DNA of 64,000 nt from Byssothecium circinans. Taxonomy: Eukaryota > Ascomycota > Dothideomycetes > Pleosporales > Massarinaceae. The translations under genes and the position numbers were made by a program. The notes below the pieces were generated by a model. The model searched no databases, was not told where the DNA came from, and worked only from the letters and a program-made list of their open reading frames with translations. Numbering within the stretch: position 1 is the stretch's first letter; each line of letters starts with the position of its first letter. The stretch spans positions 83,450 to 147,449 of the forward strand of contig ML977015.1 of NCBI GenBank assembly GCA_010015675.1. The letters are read 5' to 3'. This document shows, one piece after another, positions 36,973 through 46,794 of this stretch.

Positions 36973-38268
36973 TTAACGACCACGATGCAAATTATCCTCC
37001 ACCTCAGTGTTCGAAAGGGATTCCGGTGCACCGGCCCGCCACTGTATCCCCTTCGGTGTCGAGTTTGGCGATACCTTCTTTGACCACCCCATGCCGTAGG
37101 TATACAGCTCTGCATCTTCCTCTTGAGGTGTGGGTAAGCGACCATTGTGTGTTCTGATATCATTTATATCCGGGGCGGTCAACACTTGAAGTGGGGTGTG
37201 TGCTGTATTTGTGGATTGTCCTGTCTCGGTCTCCATGTCGAGTTGAGCTGAAGGCTCGTCAGTCCGCTCACTTGAGGTCGTTCTGCTCGCAGTGATGGAT
37301 AATTTCGAAGGCTCCTCTGGGTCTAGCTCTTTCTCAAGCTGCTCTAGTTGAGATTTACTTTTCGATACGTCCCCGGTTTCTACATCTCCTACCGCTGGTA
37401 AATCCGCATTTAGCTCTTCACCATTCTGTTTCGGCGCGCTTATGCGGTTCTCTTGCTTCTCTCTAACAACATGCTTCTCTTCAACCTCTTTCTTCACGCC
37501 GTTCTCGTCTTCAAGCTGTTTTTGCCATTCGTCGTCCATCTCTTTTCCCTCCTTCGTCTCCACCCAACCTTTCCCAAGTTTTTTCACCCCAAGAAACTGG
37601 ACCCATGAATTTACTGGGTATCCGCTGGTGTCTAGATACTCCGTCCCCTGAGGCGGCGCATTCCTTCCAGGCGTATACGCATCGCTTCTTCGATTGAACG
37701 CATCATCTGGGCGGCTGCTCTCCTTGTCATGGAAGACGACGGCGTTATCAAAGCTGACGCCGCGGCGCGAGGAATTGAGAGTGGGGCGGAGACGCTTTGC
37801 GCTTGCTTGAGGCGATGATGGTGACAGAGGACGTTTTTGACCTCGTTGCTGGGATGCATCGGCCGGGAACCTTGGTGATGCAGACGTGTCATTTCCGGGC
37901 GTGCTCTCGATCTCCAAAAGGTAATTGTTGAAGGCCTTGCGCGCCGCGTCACACGCCGTCACTGCTATAACCCGCGGCCCGTATTCCTTCCTCCTACTCT
38001 CTACTGCGCGATATGCCTCATTTGTGGTTTGAAGCACAGCGTACAGCTCTTCGAACCGCCTGCAGGTATCACAAGCTTGGTCTTGCGTCAATGTGGGCAC
38101 CAAGTCGCCGTCCGACGAGATGGTCGCAATAATCCTGCTACAAGTTTTGCAGACGGAGTCTTTTGCAGATCCCTTTGCGCTGTCGCGATCATGTGCCATC
38201 GCGACGCCTTGATGTTGTTTTGGTCGAGATACGAAGGCGCGCGGGGAGAAGAAGTTAGGGTTGTGCAT
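36973..38268 (-). CDS. hypothetical protein with N-terminal Cys-pair motif
   Basis: Single-exon ORF, function not recognised. I start at the ATG beginning MHNPNFFSPRAF (38268), 431 aa; the frame is open up to ATG 38565 and another ATG lies at 38199 (MAHDRDS), so the N-terminus is uncertain. Features are CKTCSRII and, after about 20 residues, CDTCRRFEEL, a possible zinc-binding pair. A helical segment follows (YAVLQTTNEAYRAVESRRKE), then an N/Q- and charge-rich middle with KRLRPTLNSSRRGVSF, a conserved-looking YPVNSWVQFLGVKKLGKGW block and a highly charged Glu/Lys-rich region likely to be coiled or disordered. It ends near a PKGIQWRAGAPESL motif. Nuclear location is a guess from the basic patches. 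Confidence 0.72.
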   Translation of the reverse strand: MHNPNFFSPRAFVSRPKQHQGVAMAHDRDSAKGSAKDSVCKTCSRIIATISSDGDLVPTLTQDQACDTCRRFEELYAVLQTTNEAYRAVESRRKEYGPRVIAVTACDAARKAFNNYLLEIESTPGNDTSASPRFPADASQQRGQKRPLSPSSPQASAKRLRPTLNSSRRGVSFDNAVVFHDKESSRPDDAFNRRSDAYTPGRNAPPQGTEYLDTSGYPVNSWVQFLGVKKLGKGWVETKEGKEMDDEWQKQLEDENGVKKEVEEKHVVREKQENRISAPKQNGEELNADLPAVGDVETGDVSKSKSQLEQLEKELDPEEPSKLSITASRTTSSERTDEPSAQLDMETETGQSTNTAHTPLQVLTAPDINDIRTHNGRLPTPQEEDAELYTYGMGWSKKVSPNSTPKGIQWRAGAPESLSNTEVEDNLHRGR

Positions 38269-38972
38269 GCGCACCCGTTCAGGCGCGCAGTCGCTGGGTA
38301 AATGTAGTGGGAAGCTGTGTGCGCGTTCGTTGACTGTCCGTGCGCTTGTGTTGTTGTTGTTGGAGGGTTGATCGGTCCCGCAAGAAAAGAGGCGGTCCAA
38401 ACGATGCTCGTTTCCTCTCGTTTCTGCTTGGTTTTTTCGTGTGATGCTGTTTGATCTAGCTATCCAACTGGTTCCAAAATGTTGGACTCTTGTGTTGTCG
38501 TCGTGGCGTAAGGGAGTTCGCTGCGTTGTGACCCCCTTGTCAGCCTCGCTAATTTTCCATCTCATCTCCTGGCGACTTTCATTGATTCATCATACAGCAT
38601 CTACGCTTCACTGCATCGTACTTAATGGATTAGCAATTGGAACTAGAATCGGATCAAGAAGCGCGGGATTATGAGCCCATGAGAATAGCTTTCCAAGCTT
38701 CCACAGCTGCAACTTGGCTCGACTTTCATGCAGTCAATGCGACTCAACAATGGACTGTGGAAGGGCGAAGAGATGGAGTGAGGTCATTCCAAATCGTTAT
38801 ACGCATGTCAGATATTGTAGACGTCATAATGCGATAAGCTACCATGCGGCAACATGGACAAGAAAAGTACTTGAGAGAAAACCAAAACACCAAAACCTCA
38901 CTGAACTCTAACTACGACTATATGTGCACATTATCTCAACCCCAACCCTCTTCCCTAAAGAATCTACCCACA
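38269..38972. other. divergent promoter region (Cys-motif gene and GST)
   Basis: Intergenic between a minus-strand and a plus-strand gene. If the longer start at 38565 is used for the minus-strand gene, part of this is coding. Nothing else is recognised. Confidence 0.5.
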
Positions 38973-39684
38973 ATGTCCGCCATCGAGCTACTCACTTCCG
39001 CAACTCCCAACGGCCAAAAGATATCTATCTTCGAAGCGCTCGCCATCCCCTACTACCCTACGCCCATCGAAGTAAGCAAAGACGAACAAAAGCAGCCCGA
39101 CTTCCTCAAAACGAACCCTAATGGCCGAATTCCCGCTATTATAGACCATTCGCGGAATGACTTTGCTGTTTTCGAATCTGGAGCTATCTTTCTATATCTG
39201 GCTGAGCACTACGACAGAGACTTTACTTTCCACTTCAAAGATGCCGATGGGAAGAGCGAGATGATACAATGGTTATTCTTCCAAAATGCGGGTGTGGGAC
39301 CTATGCAAGGTCAAGCGAACCATTTTGTAAGTATACCTTCCTTGAGATAGTCACATCACTATTACTGCCGCGCTCTACCAACACCCCTCTTACAGTTTCG
39401 CTACGCTCCGGAAAAAATCCCAATATGGAATCGACCGCTACCAAAACGAAACCAAACGCCTCTATTCAGTCCTCGAAACGCGGCTCCAAGACCGCGATTT
39501 CCTCGCTGGCAGAAGCCGTGGGAAGTATTCCATTGCTGATATTTCGACATTTACGTGGGTGCGCTGGGCGCCTTGGGCTGGCATCGACCTCGACGCTCTT
39601 CCGAAACTGAAGGGCTGGGCCGATAGGATTGAGGCGAGAGAAGCAGTGAAGAAGGGGCCGTTAGTGCCGAATGGAGAGGACTAG
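38973..39684 (+). pseudogene. glutathione S-transferase (Ure2p-like), one-base frameshift in exon 2
   Basis: Cytosolic glutathione transferase. Exon 1 (38973-39326) codes for the thioredoxin-like N-terminal domain: TSATPNGQKISIFEAL, NPNGRIPAIID and ESGAIFLYLAEHYD, the typical Ure2p/nu-class pattern. The intron is 39327-39395 (GTAAGT...ACAG). Exon 2 begins FRYAPEKI, and the helical C-terminal domain (RYQNETKRLYSVLETRL, DFLAGR, YSIADISTFTWV) lies in another frame. The shift falls within 39412-39421, a run of six A followed by TCCC; one base fewer would restore a ~213-aa protein of normal GST length. Without it, translation stops early in the C-terminal domain. It may be a real lesion or a homopolymer sequencing error; the rest of the frame is clean, so recent loss or error is likeliest. 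Confidence 0.8.
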
Positions 39685-40727
39685 ATCGTGAAGCTCAGAC
39701 GAGATCCAAATGTTGAGGATCCGTTTAAGGGATGGGTAATGAAGGGACAGAATGAGTTAAAGGAAAGTCTGTAGTGTAGGAGAGGATTACCTTCCATTGG
39801 ACTCCCGCTCTCACTGCGCCGCATTGCTCTCACGTTGCTCAATTTCTACCATTCTTAACCTTTCAACGGCTTCTACTTCCAACTTCTCAAAGTTGTTAAT
39901 AATTTATCGAGTGAATTTTAGCACTGGCATTGCATATATTTCTTCAGCTAGCGGTGCTATTACCGGATCATGTGGCATGCGTTAGGAAGGATAGTCAAAC
40001 TTGGGAAGGCTGCGCCACCTCAGTAACATTAATAAAAAAGAGTAGCGAGGAAGCTGCGTTGTATTCTCCGCCAACCATCAACTCCAAAAATCTAAATTAT
40101 ATGTAGACCTAAGGCAGAATACTTAGACCATACCAACCGTTATCCCTGTTCGATTTTTTCTTGTAGATAGAAAAATGTCTAGAATAAAACGCTGGATACC
40201 GTGGCGCGCAAGTTCAAGTCGTTAAAATGAAGAAGCAACCATATTCAACTTTCAATAACATCTCAACATGCTGCTGACACATGTGGCGTGTGCTCACATG
40301 TGGCTAACAGTTGAAACAAAGCTTTGATCAGAATACGGTTGTTCCTTGATTTCGCGCACCTGGTCACCGCCTCTACAGTAAATTCTTCCACGTTCTTCGA
40401 GATAGTTCTCGCCCGCGAATGTGAAGATTGGAACTCCATTTCGAACGCGATTGTTTGTGAAACAGCAAACTCTCCACCACTTTCTAAATATTTGGCATAG
40501 ACTGGTGGTTGTGTGTCGTTGACGTCAGAAATCGTAGTCACAAGGCAAGTGAGACAAGCAAACAACCGACAAACAATGTCAAACACGTTCAAAAAGTTTC
40601 CCTGGTCAGTGGGTAAATTTTCAAAGTACAAAGCTAGATCTAGCACCGCTTCATTCGGATTTATTCTAGCATTGTTCAATCATCACTGGTTCAAATCAGC
40701 GAAGTCTACCGCTACATTCGTCCAACT
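39685..40727. other. AT-rich intergenic region
   Basis: No firm gene. A 138-codon minus-strand frame (40263-40679) reads like protein in places but has no ATG at its start and no clear splice partner, so it is not called. The DNA is AT-rich compared with the flanking genes. Confidence 0.45.
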
Positions 40728-41321
40728 ATGAATCCAACAATGTCGTCCTCCACAGCTCAGGTATCTCCGGGTCAACCTACTCAGCAAGTTCAGCCCAGTT
40801 CACCTCCAGAAACCGAATCTACCTTGTATCCGCTGTGTATTGCCGAACGCAGGTCAGCTTCCGGGTGCAAAGGCTTGTTCCTTCGTGTTGGCCTTGAGCA
40901 GGATGGTCACGCCGCATATGACTATTATGCCCCGGAGGGAAAGAGATGGAGGGCCATGGCCTTTCAGAAGACGGAACTCCAGTCCACAACACCTTTGGGA
41001 TCAATGCGCAGGCAGCAATTTGGGGAGCTGAGGAGATTCTGTCAGGAGCAATTTGAGAAAAATCGAGCGAAGTGGATTGAAACTGTGGTCGGACTTCTCA
41101 GGAGCATAACGGAAAGGTATCGACACATCGAACAGACCCCTTCTCTCGACGCTCTCTCCGGGACTACCGGCGTCTCTACCTCCCCACCCGCCGCCGTGCC
41201 TACCTCCACACTGGCCGCGCTAACCCTCGCAATCAACATCTTAGTGACCGTCTCTAGCTACGCGCCCGCTACTACTACGGTTACAGTAGAAACGGCGTCT
41301 GTCCCCAAACCCGCCCCATAA
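40728..41321 (+). CDS. hypothetical protein with possible C-terminal membrane anchor
   Basis: Single-exon ORF of 197 aa, no family recognised. It begins MNPTMSSSTAQVSPGQP, is Ser/Pro/Gln-rich to residue 35, then has an ordered region with ERRSASGCKGLFLRVGL, YDYYAPEGKRWRAM and FGELRRFCQEQFEKNRAKWIETVVGLLRSITERYRHIEQ (amphipathic helix), and ends with a Pro/Ser linker and a hydrophobic stretch TLAALTLAINILVTV followed by a Thr/Val-rich tail. That layout suggests a tail-anchored or weakly membrane-bound protein. The mixture of order and simple sequence supports coding, but without homologs the call is moderate. Confidence 0.5.
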   Translation: MNPTMSSSTAQVSPGQPTQQVQPSSPPETESTLYPLCIAERRSASGCKGLFLRVGLEQDGHAAYDYYAPEGKRWRAMAFQKTELQSTTPLGSMRRQQFGELRRFCQEQFEKNRAKWIETVVGLLRSITERYRHIEQTPSLDALSGTTGVSTSPPAAVPTSTLAALTLAINILVTVSSYAPATTTVTVETASVPKPAP

Positions 41322-41742
41322 GTCTCTGTTAGGTTGGCAGGGGTATTTCCTTTTTGATTTGGGCTAGTCTAGCAGGTTTTGTGCAGTTATGAGGTATCTA
41401 GTAAGAACCATGAAGAGATTTAGGTGTTCAAGGCAAATTTGTAGCTGGTATTGATAATGGGGAAAATTGTTTTCGTCCGAATAACATTCCAATTGTCTAT
41501 CGTGTCCGAGTGATTTCCTTCGTAGCCTTGCTGGATTCTCCCATACAGTTACTTACTACGCTTCCCGGACTGGCGTTTGTATCAACTGTAGAAACGTGGG
41601 TCAACTGTGATTGTTGGGTTTCTACTTCTACCTTTTTTTTTAGGAGACAAATATTCAAAGTCGCTAAAGGATTCTTGTAGCTGGATTTGAAAGAGAGTTG
41701 TATTGAGTGAGCTCTATAGCATGGCATGCCCTAACAAAACTA

Positions 41743-42973
41743 CTAACTAACTGTTCTGAAGACGGCATTCTTCATAGCCACCGCCACAAATGATATAAGT
41801 ATCATGTTTACGCGCCCCATAACACTAAGTACCTCTTGTTTGATTCCTAACTCTGTAGTTTCTCCGTAGAAGGTTGCTTTCAACATTTCTGCAGACTCGT
41901 ACCACGAAGGCATCCAAGACATATACTCCCAATCGATCAAGACAACCTCTTCAACATCCCGAATCTCCCTTTCCTTGTCTCTAACGAATTTTATGATCAT
42001 ATTGCCACCCCCAGCGTCCATATGCGACAGTACAGGGAGGCGATCTTCTGGTTTTGCCATGTCAAGCAAAACCTTCCTAGCGTCCTTGAACAGTAGTCGC
42101 ATAAAATAGTGCCAATCGTCGAGACAAAGAGCAGCTTCTGTTTTACCACAGTTAATAAGTCTTTGAGTTACATCCTCGTAGTTGAAGGGCCCACGATCCG
42201 AGGGGTCTTTGCTTGGGGGGTAGAAAAATGGTGGGATGACTTGGTATTTCCTGCCGCCGACACGGCCAAAATGGTTAGGCTGCCTAATGTTAGTGTATGA
42301 AGTGGATGTCTTTCGCACATCTGCTCCGCAGAGTGGCACTTACATCCTCGGGTACAATGCTTCGAAGTCTTCGAATTTGCTCCCCCAGCAACTCCCCAAC
42401 CTTACGACATATCCTAGGCGACAGTTCCTCGCCACCTTTCTCAGCGCTCATAAGGGTTTCTCCATGGATTCTTTCCAGGATCATATAATAGCCGGTATTG
42501 AGACGTGCGCAGTAAGACGGATGTGGAAATAATTCCGGGCTTTTGCACGTCGTGGCTAGGTAGAGCTTGGGAACTCGAACAGTTGAGTTCTTCTCCAAAA
42601 ATAGCAAGTTCTCAGCTTCCTGGTAGTGCGTTAGGGAAGTAAGACTGGAAATATGACAGGAAGTATATCTCACCTGGAAAATTGAAGCAGTTCGCCCTAT
42701 TTTCACAAAATAGGGTCCTACAGGCCACACGTGTGCATGCATATCATGAATATTTGCAACCGGGCGAGCCGCAACAATATCAGCCACGGTAGGGAGGGGC
42801 GTATCCAAGAGACCTGGTGCCCTGTATGGAAAAAGACTTAGGTTGCATGTTTCCTCGGAGACTGTTTCATGACATATGTTGTAATAGAATTTATACATCC
42901 AGCCATGGATTTCCGATGTATTCGTTGTGCCAAAGTAGTCTTGACATATCTCCTCAGCCGTGCGCATATCCAT
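41743..42973 (-). CDS. aminoglycoside phosphotransferase-fold (APH/choline kinase-like) protein
   Basis: Kinase-fold protein of the fungal APH family; the small-molecule or protein substrate is not known. Three exons (42973-42674, 42619-42344, 42279-41743) with phase-0 introns of 54 and 64 bp give 370 aa. The N-lobe has VGPYFVKIGRTASIFQ (candidate ATP-lysine strand) and the EAENLLFLEKNSTVRVPKLY helix/strand. The hinge region is TGYYMILERIHGETL. The catalytic loop is LSHMDAGGGNMII, the HxDxxxxN signature, and the metal-binding motif is LIDWEYMSWMPSWYE. All key residues expected for phosphotransfer are visible, so the protein is probably active. It lies tail-to-tail with the ORF at 40728. Fungal genomes hold many such genes, often in accessory regions. 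Confidence 0.87.
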
Positions 42974-43182
42974 GATGAGAAAATGAACTCGGTGTAGTCA
43001 ACGCTACAGAGATTGTGAAGTAAAGGGATAAGTTTGATTGATGGCGAATTCGGATGGATGTGCTGTCGTTTCATCGATCAGGTAGGCAGGCGTAGAGAGC
43101 AGGCTTAATTAACCTTGACAGGACAAAGAGCACCCTCTTTGCGTTCTTTGCTCTACTCAGATGAGATATCTGCATGCGGTCG

Positions 43183-43570
43183 TAGTTCGAAAAAAAATGC
43201 GTCCGAAAACAGCTCGCACATTGGGCAGAGACGTTTAACGTTTCGGAATCTAGTGAGCCACTCATGCGGGTATAGGTTGTATTCAACAAAGATACATCCG
43301 AAAACGACTTACACATTTGAGAAGGGGTCTTTGAAGATTCGAAATCCAGTGAATATAGCTTCTGCACAACAAAGATGAATCCAAAAACTACCTGCAAAGA
43401 GCCTTTGACAGTCTAGAATCCAATAGGCCGCTCACGACCTTCACCTTAATGCGGAGGTAACTTGTATTCGACAAAGGTGGATTCGAAAACGTCTCGCGCA
43501 TTCCCCATACCAGAAGAGTCTTTGAACAATATTTGTATTTGGAATCCATTCTGTAGGCACTCGGTTTGCA
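43183..43570. repeat. degenerate tandem array, four copies of ~85-105 bp
   Basis: Four diverged units starting near 43183, 43283, 43367 and 43467. Shared blocks in order are ACAAAG.T, ATCCGAAAAC or ATTCGAAAAC, CTCGCACATT-like, GTCTTTGA and GAATCCA, with a TTGTATT link at the end of units 1 and 3. Identity is modest and indels are common. On the minus strand part of it reads as a protein with an echoing pattern (SLDFESS.. / SLDSETL..), but stops interrupt the array, so coding is not supported. Confidence 0.7.
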
Positions 43571-44730
43571 TGTTTTGCTGCTTTCGATGCAGGATGCATG
43601 CTTCAGACTTCACCCCAAGGATCCACCCGCGTTCCCAGGTATTAGCGTTTCAAGTCATTGTGGTGGTGCAGCACATTAGCACGTTTCAGCTTTTGTATTG
43701 CAAAGGCAGGCTGACTCGAGAATAACTTATCATGTAAATAGCAATTCAAGCGAAGATTTCATAAAAGAAAAGAGGGAATCCTAGGAGAAGCGAAGATCCT
43801 GCGGAGGGAGCGAAGACGAGACCCAAGTGGGCCTGAAATACCCAGCCGCAATCTCGAACCAAGCTCACATTCCAGCTAATTAGACGATACACATATCCCC
43901 AAACATCTATTTTGAACACGTCTTCGCGAATATAAAAATCAACATGCGTATCATCGTACAGGAAGACTAGCTAACAACCAACGTCCAGAACAACAAGACG
44001 ATGACCCACTTACTTTACTACCTACGAGCGAGCGGAAAGGTAGTTTTCTTCGCCCAATTTGTTAACTCTGGTTGCGTAATAACATTTACATTCTGTATCA
44101 TGTATTTCTTTATCTTCTGTGCCACCGTTATTTTCCTTCCGTCTTCTTTAGAAGCTTGCCATTTCCGGCATGATGCCGGTAGGTTGTGGACTTTCTTTGT
44201 AATATTCTACCAGCCGTCGTGTCATAGATAGCTTTGTTCTTAAATGTTTAGATGCGTCATGGATTCTCTTTGTTATGGGTACCGGTAATGGGATCATAGA
44301 CGGTTATGTCCGAGTCAAGTTAAGTCAGCTGTAGACCATAGATTCCCCACTCCATATAGGCGCATGGGAATAATAATATATGATAAGATGCCCTAGAAGT
44401 ATAAGGTAATTATACTTTCTATTTACTAGAATAATTATACTAAATTTCTTTCATGCGTACCAAAGAGATAAGGAGGGAGATAAAGGGACATTAACAAGCT
44501 GACGATGCGATAACGAGAAGCAAATTAAGGGGTGAGGGCGGCCGTGGTGGCTCTGGCGCGGTGCTGAAGTTATGGTGTCCAACCAGAAGAAGTGGATATA
44601 AAAAAATCATTTATCCTTCTTCAATTCACTACCGATAGCATTCATTCATGCCATTGGGGTGGTTGGGGCGGTTGGGATTGCAACTGCAACATCAAGTAGC
44701 ACCAGGTACCATAATGCAAAAGCATAAGAA

Positions 44731-44910
44731 GAATGCGTATCATTATAGAATGCGTATTATTGTAGAATGCGTATCGTTGTAGAATATGTATTATTGTAGA
44801 ATGCGTATTGTTGTAGAATGCGTATTGTTGTAGAATGTGTATTGTTGTAGAATGTGTATTGTTGTAGAATGCGTATTGTTGTAGAATGCGTATCGTTGTA
44901 GAATGCGTAT
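44731..44910 (+). repeat. 17-bp minisatellite, about 11 copies
   Basis: Tandem copies of a unit close to TAGAATGCGTATTGTTG. Variants differ mainly at CG/TG and at the A/C/G position in the ATTATTG, ATCGTTG and ATTGTTG versions. The first and last copies are imperfect. Intergenic, no spacers, so not CRISPR-like. Confidence 0.92.
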
Positions 44911-46383
44911 AGGTGACATTAAGTGCGACTCAACTTTGGAGATTACGTGTCCCGGGCCTCTAGGTGATGTGGATGTCGAGGAAATCCGTCATAGTTTCCT
45001 GACGCGACCAGTAACCCGACGAATACGCGACCAAATTAGGCCATGCGTTTCCGATTAGGCTTCCTTTCTTGGAAATATGAGATCAGATATAGATGGCTTG
45101 GTTGGCTGGTGATTTAGCGCTAGTGTTCTCCCTCCCTTCACTGTAACATCATCCACATCCTCACCACCGCTGAGTTATATCAGATCCACAACCCTTCACA
45201 CCTAAAGCAACCCCCCCAAAACTGCTTACCCCTTACCTTAAAACCCCTATACAGACCTTCATCAACATATATTATATCCAGAGGCGCTTAAATAAAATCG
45301 CACACGACGGGGATACCTGCATATCCAACCCCCGGAAACACTGCGCTTTCCGCAGTCACCACCAGCGCCCCCTCTCCGCTTAGTTCAAGTGCCCCTAGCC
45401 CCCAGATCACATTCCCACCTGCACGCCATCTCATTCACTTCGCGCGACCTCTCATACCCGGTTCCACGCCACCGAACCTGAGACACGCCAGTTATTACAC
45501 ACCCGCAAGCGAGGAGTTGCGAACCAACGGCTTGCTTACTGATGCCACGCATGCATGAATGCCTGCACGAAGGCGCTTCACGGGATACCTAAACATGTTC
45601 ATGCTCCACGACGGCGGCGATTCCGAGGGGTTCGAAAACATGCGGCATATCGTTTGGTACATGTTGAACAAGCCACTTATCTTAGGCCTCCTGGCCGTAG
45701 CGTTGAGAAGGGGTATTTGTGCAACGTGCGGGTGTGTTTGACTATGCCGGTCTTGTGTTAAGGCGACCCCTTCTTGCTTTCGCTGCTTACTGAGCCGCAA
45801 GCAATGGACACACTGATCGTTTAGACGACCGTTCGGACGTGGATGGACGGGACGGCGTCCGAGGTGACGTGTGCATGGTATGCCTAAGGGCTAAGAATAG
45901 GTAGGGGATGATGTGCTGTGTATGCATTTGTTTTTAAAACTCGTGGGTCGCTTTTGAAATGACTCGGAGATGGATCATGATTAACCACGTAGCTTTCAGC
46001 CCTAATGTCCTGCTGAACAACTGCACTTGAGTTCTGCGAAGGTAGGCGATAGTGTGTGGAAAGTAGATTCGGAATGAAAAATAATGGGAAGGTGTGCTTG
46101 CGTGGGAGATAGCGCTTCAGAACTAGGTATGTAATCGGGGTTCACTCAGTAAGGGAGCGTGCGAAAGCTTCAGGATAAGGGTATACAAAAAGATGCAAAG
46201 AGAAAAAAAAAGCCGTCCCAAATACGCCGATAAACTACAGATGCTGATAACTAAACAAACAGACGCGAGGACTTCGCACTATATAGACGAGTAGGTTGCG
46301 TGCCTCGGGTTGCTGATGCTGGATGATTCTGATCGGCAATTGTGATCGCGAGGGTCTAGATCTTGACTGCGGGGTGCGTGTTG

Positions 46384-46401
46384 ATGATGATGATGATGAT
46401 G
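46384..46401 (+). repeat. GAT trinucleotide run
   Basis: Six consecutive GAT units in intergenic DNA. Confidence 0.85.
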
Positions 46402-46794
46402 ATCATGCTTCATCCCACATGGCAGATGCCATATCCCTAGGAAAGGCATTGCATGTTTGTGTGGAAGTCGAGCGAGCTCTGCGAATCGCCATGTTTCAAG
46501 GCGCCTTGCTAATGCTTACGGCACCTTTCCCGAAATAGCCGCGTAGTGCTGAGGTGCTGGCGCGTTGGAGACGAGCTATGCTGACGGCGATAGTGACAGC
46601 TGCTTGTGACAGAGGACCACATAATGATGTGTTGATGGTGCGGAAGAAGGGCGTAGGAGTCAGTGAATGGGATATGTCATCGGGGCTAGAAGGTGGCGCC
46701 CAATTCTTTCGCGACGAAGGTGAAAGGCGCTGAAGGTGACGAGGACCGCCAGAGCACTTGACGTGTAAATACCCCATCCTCACTATATGGCTCC

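Larger units (their letters stand above)
42974..46794. other. 3.8-kb gene-free, repeat-bearing stretch
   Basis: No gene supported. It carries a degenerate ~95-bp tandem array (43183-43570), a 17-bp minisatellite (44731-44910) and a short GAT trinucleotide run (46384-46401). The AT content rises between about 43700 and 44800. A 76-codon hydrophobic frame (44001-44231) starts with ATG but looks like a composition artefact. Confidence 0.55.

Noticed and set aside
40263..40679. 138-codon minus-strand frame in AT-rich DNA
   Set aside because: It has some protein-like stretches but no ATG near its start and no convincing splice partner or motif.
44001..44231. 76-codon hydrophobic ORF with an ATG
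   Set aside because: AT-rich region; Phe/Ile/Leu-rich translation is expected from composition and nothing else supports it.
44731..44910. CRISPR-like array
   Set aside because: The 17-bp units are directly adjacent with no unique spacers, and the genome is eukaryotic.
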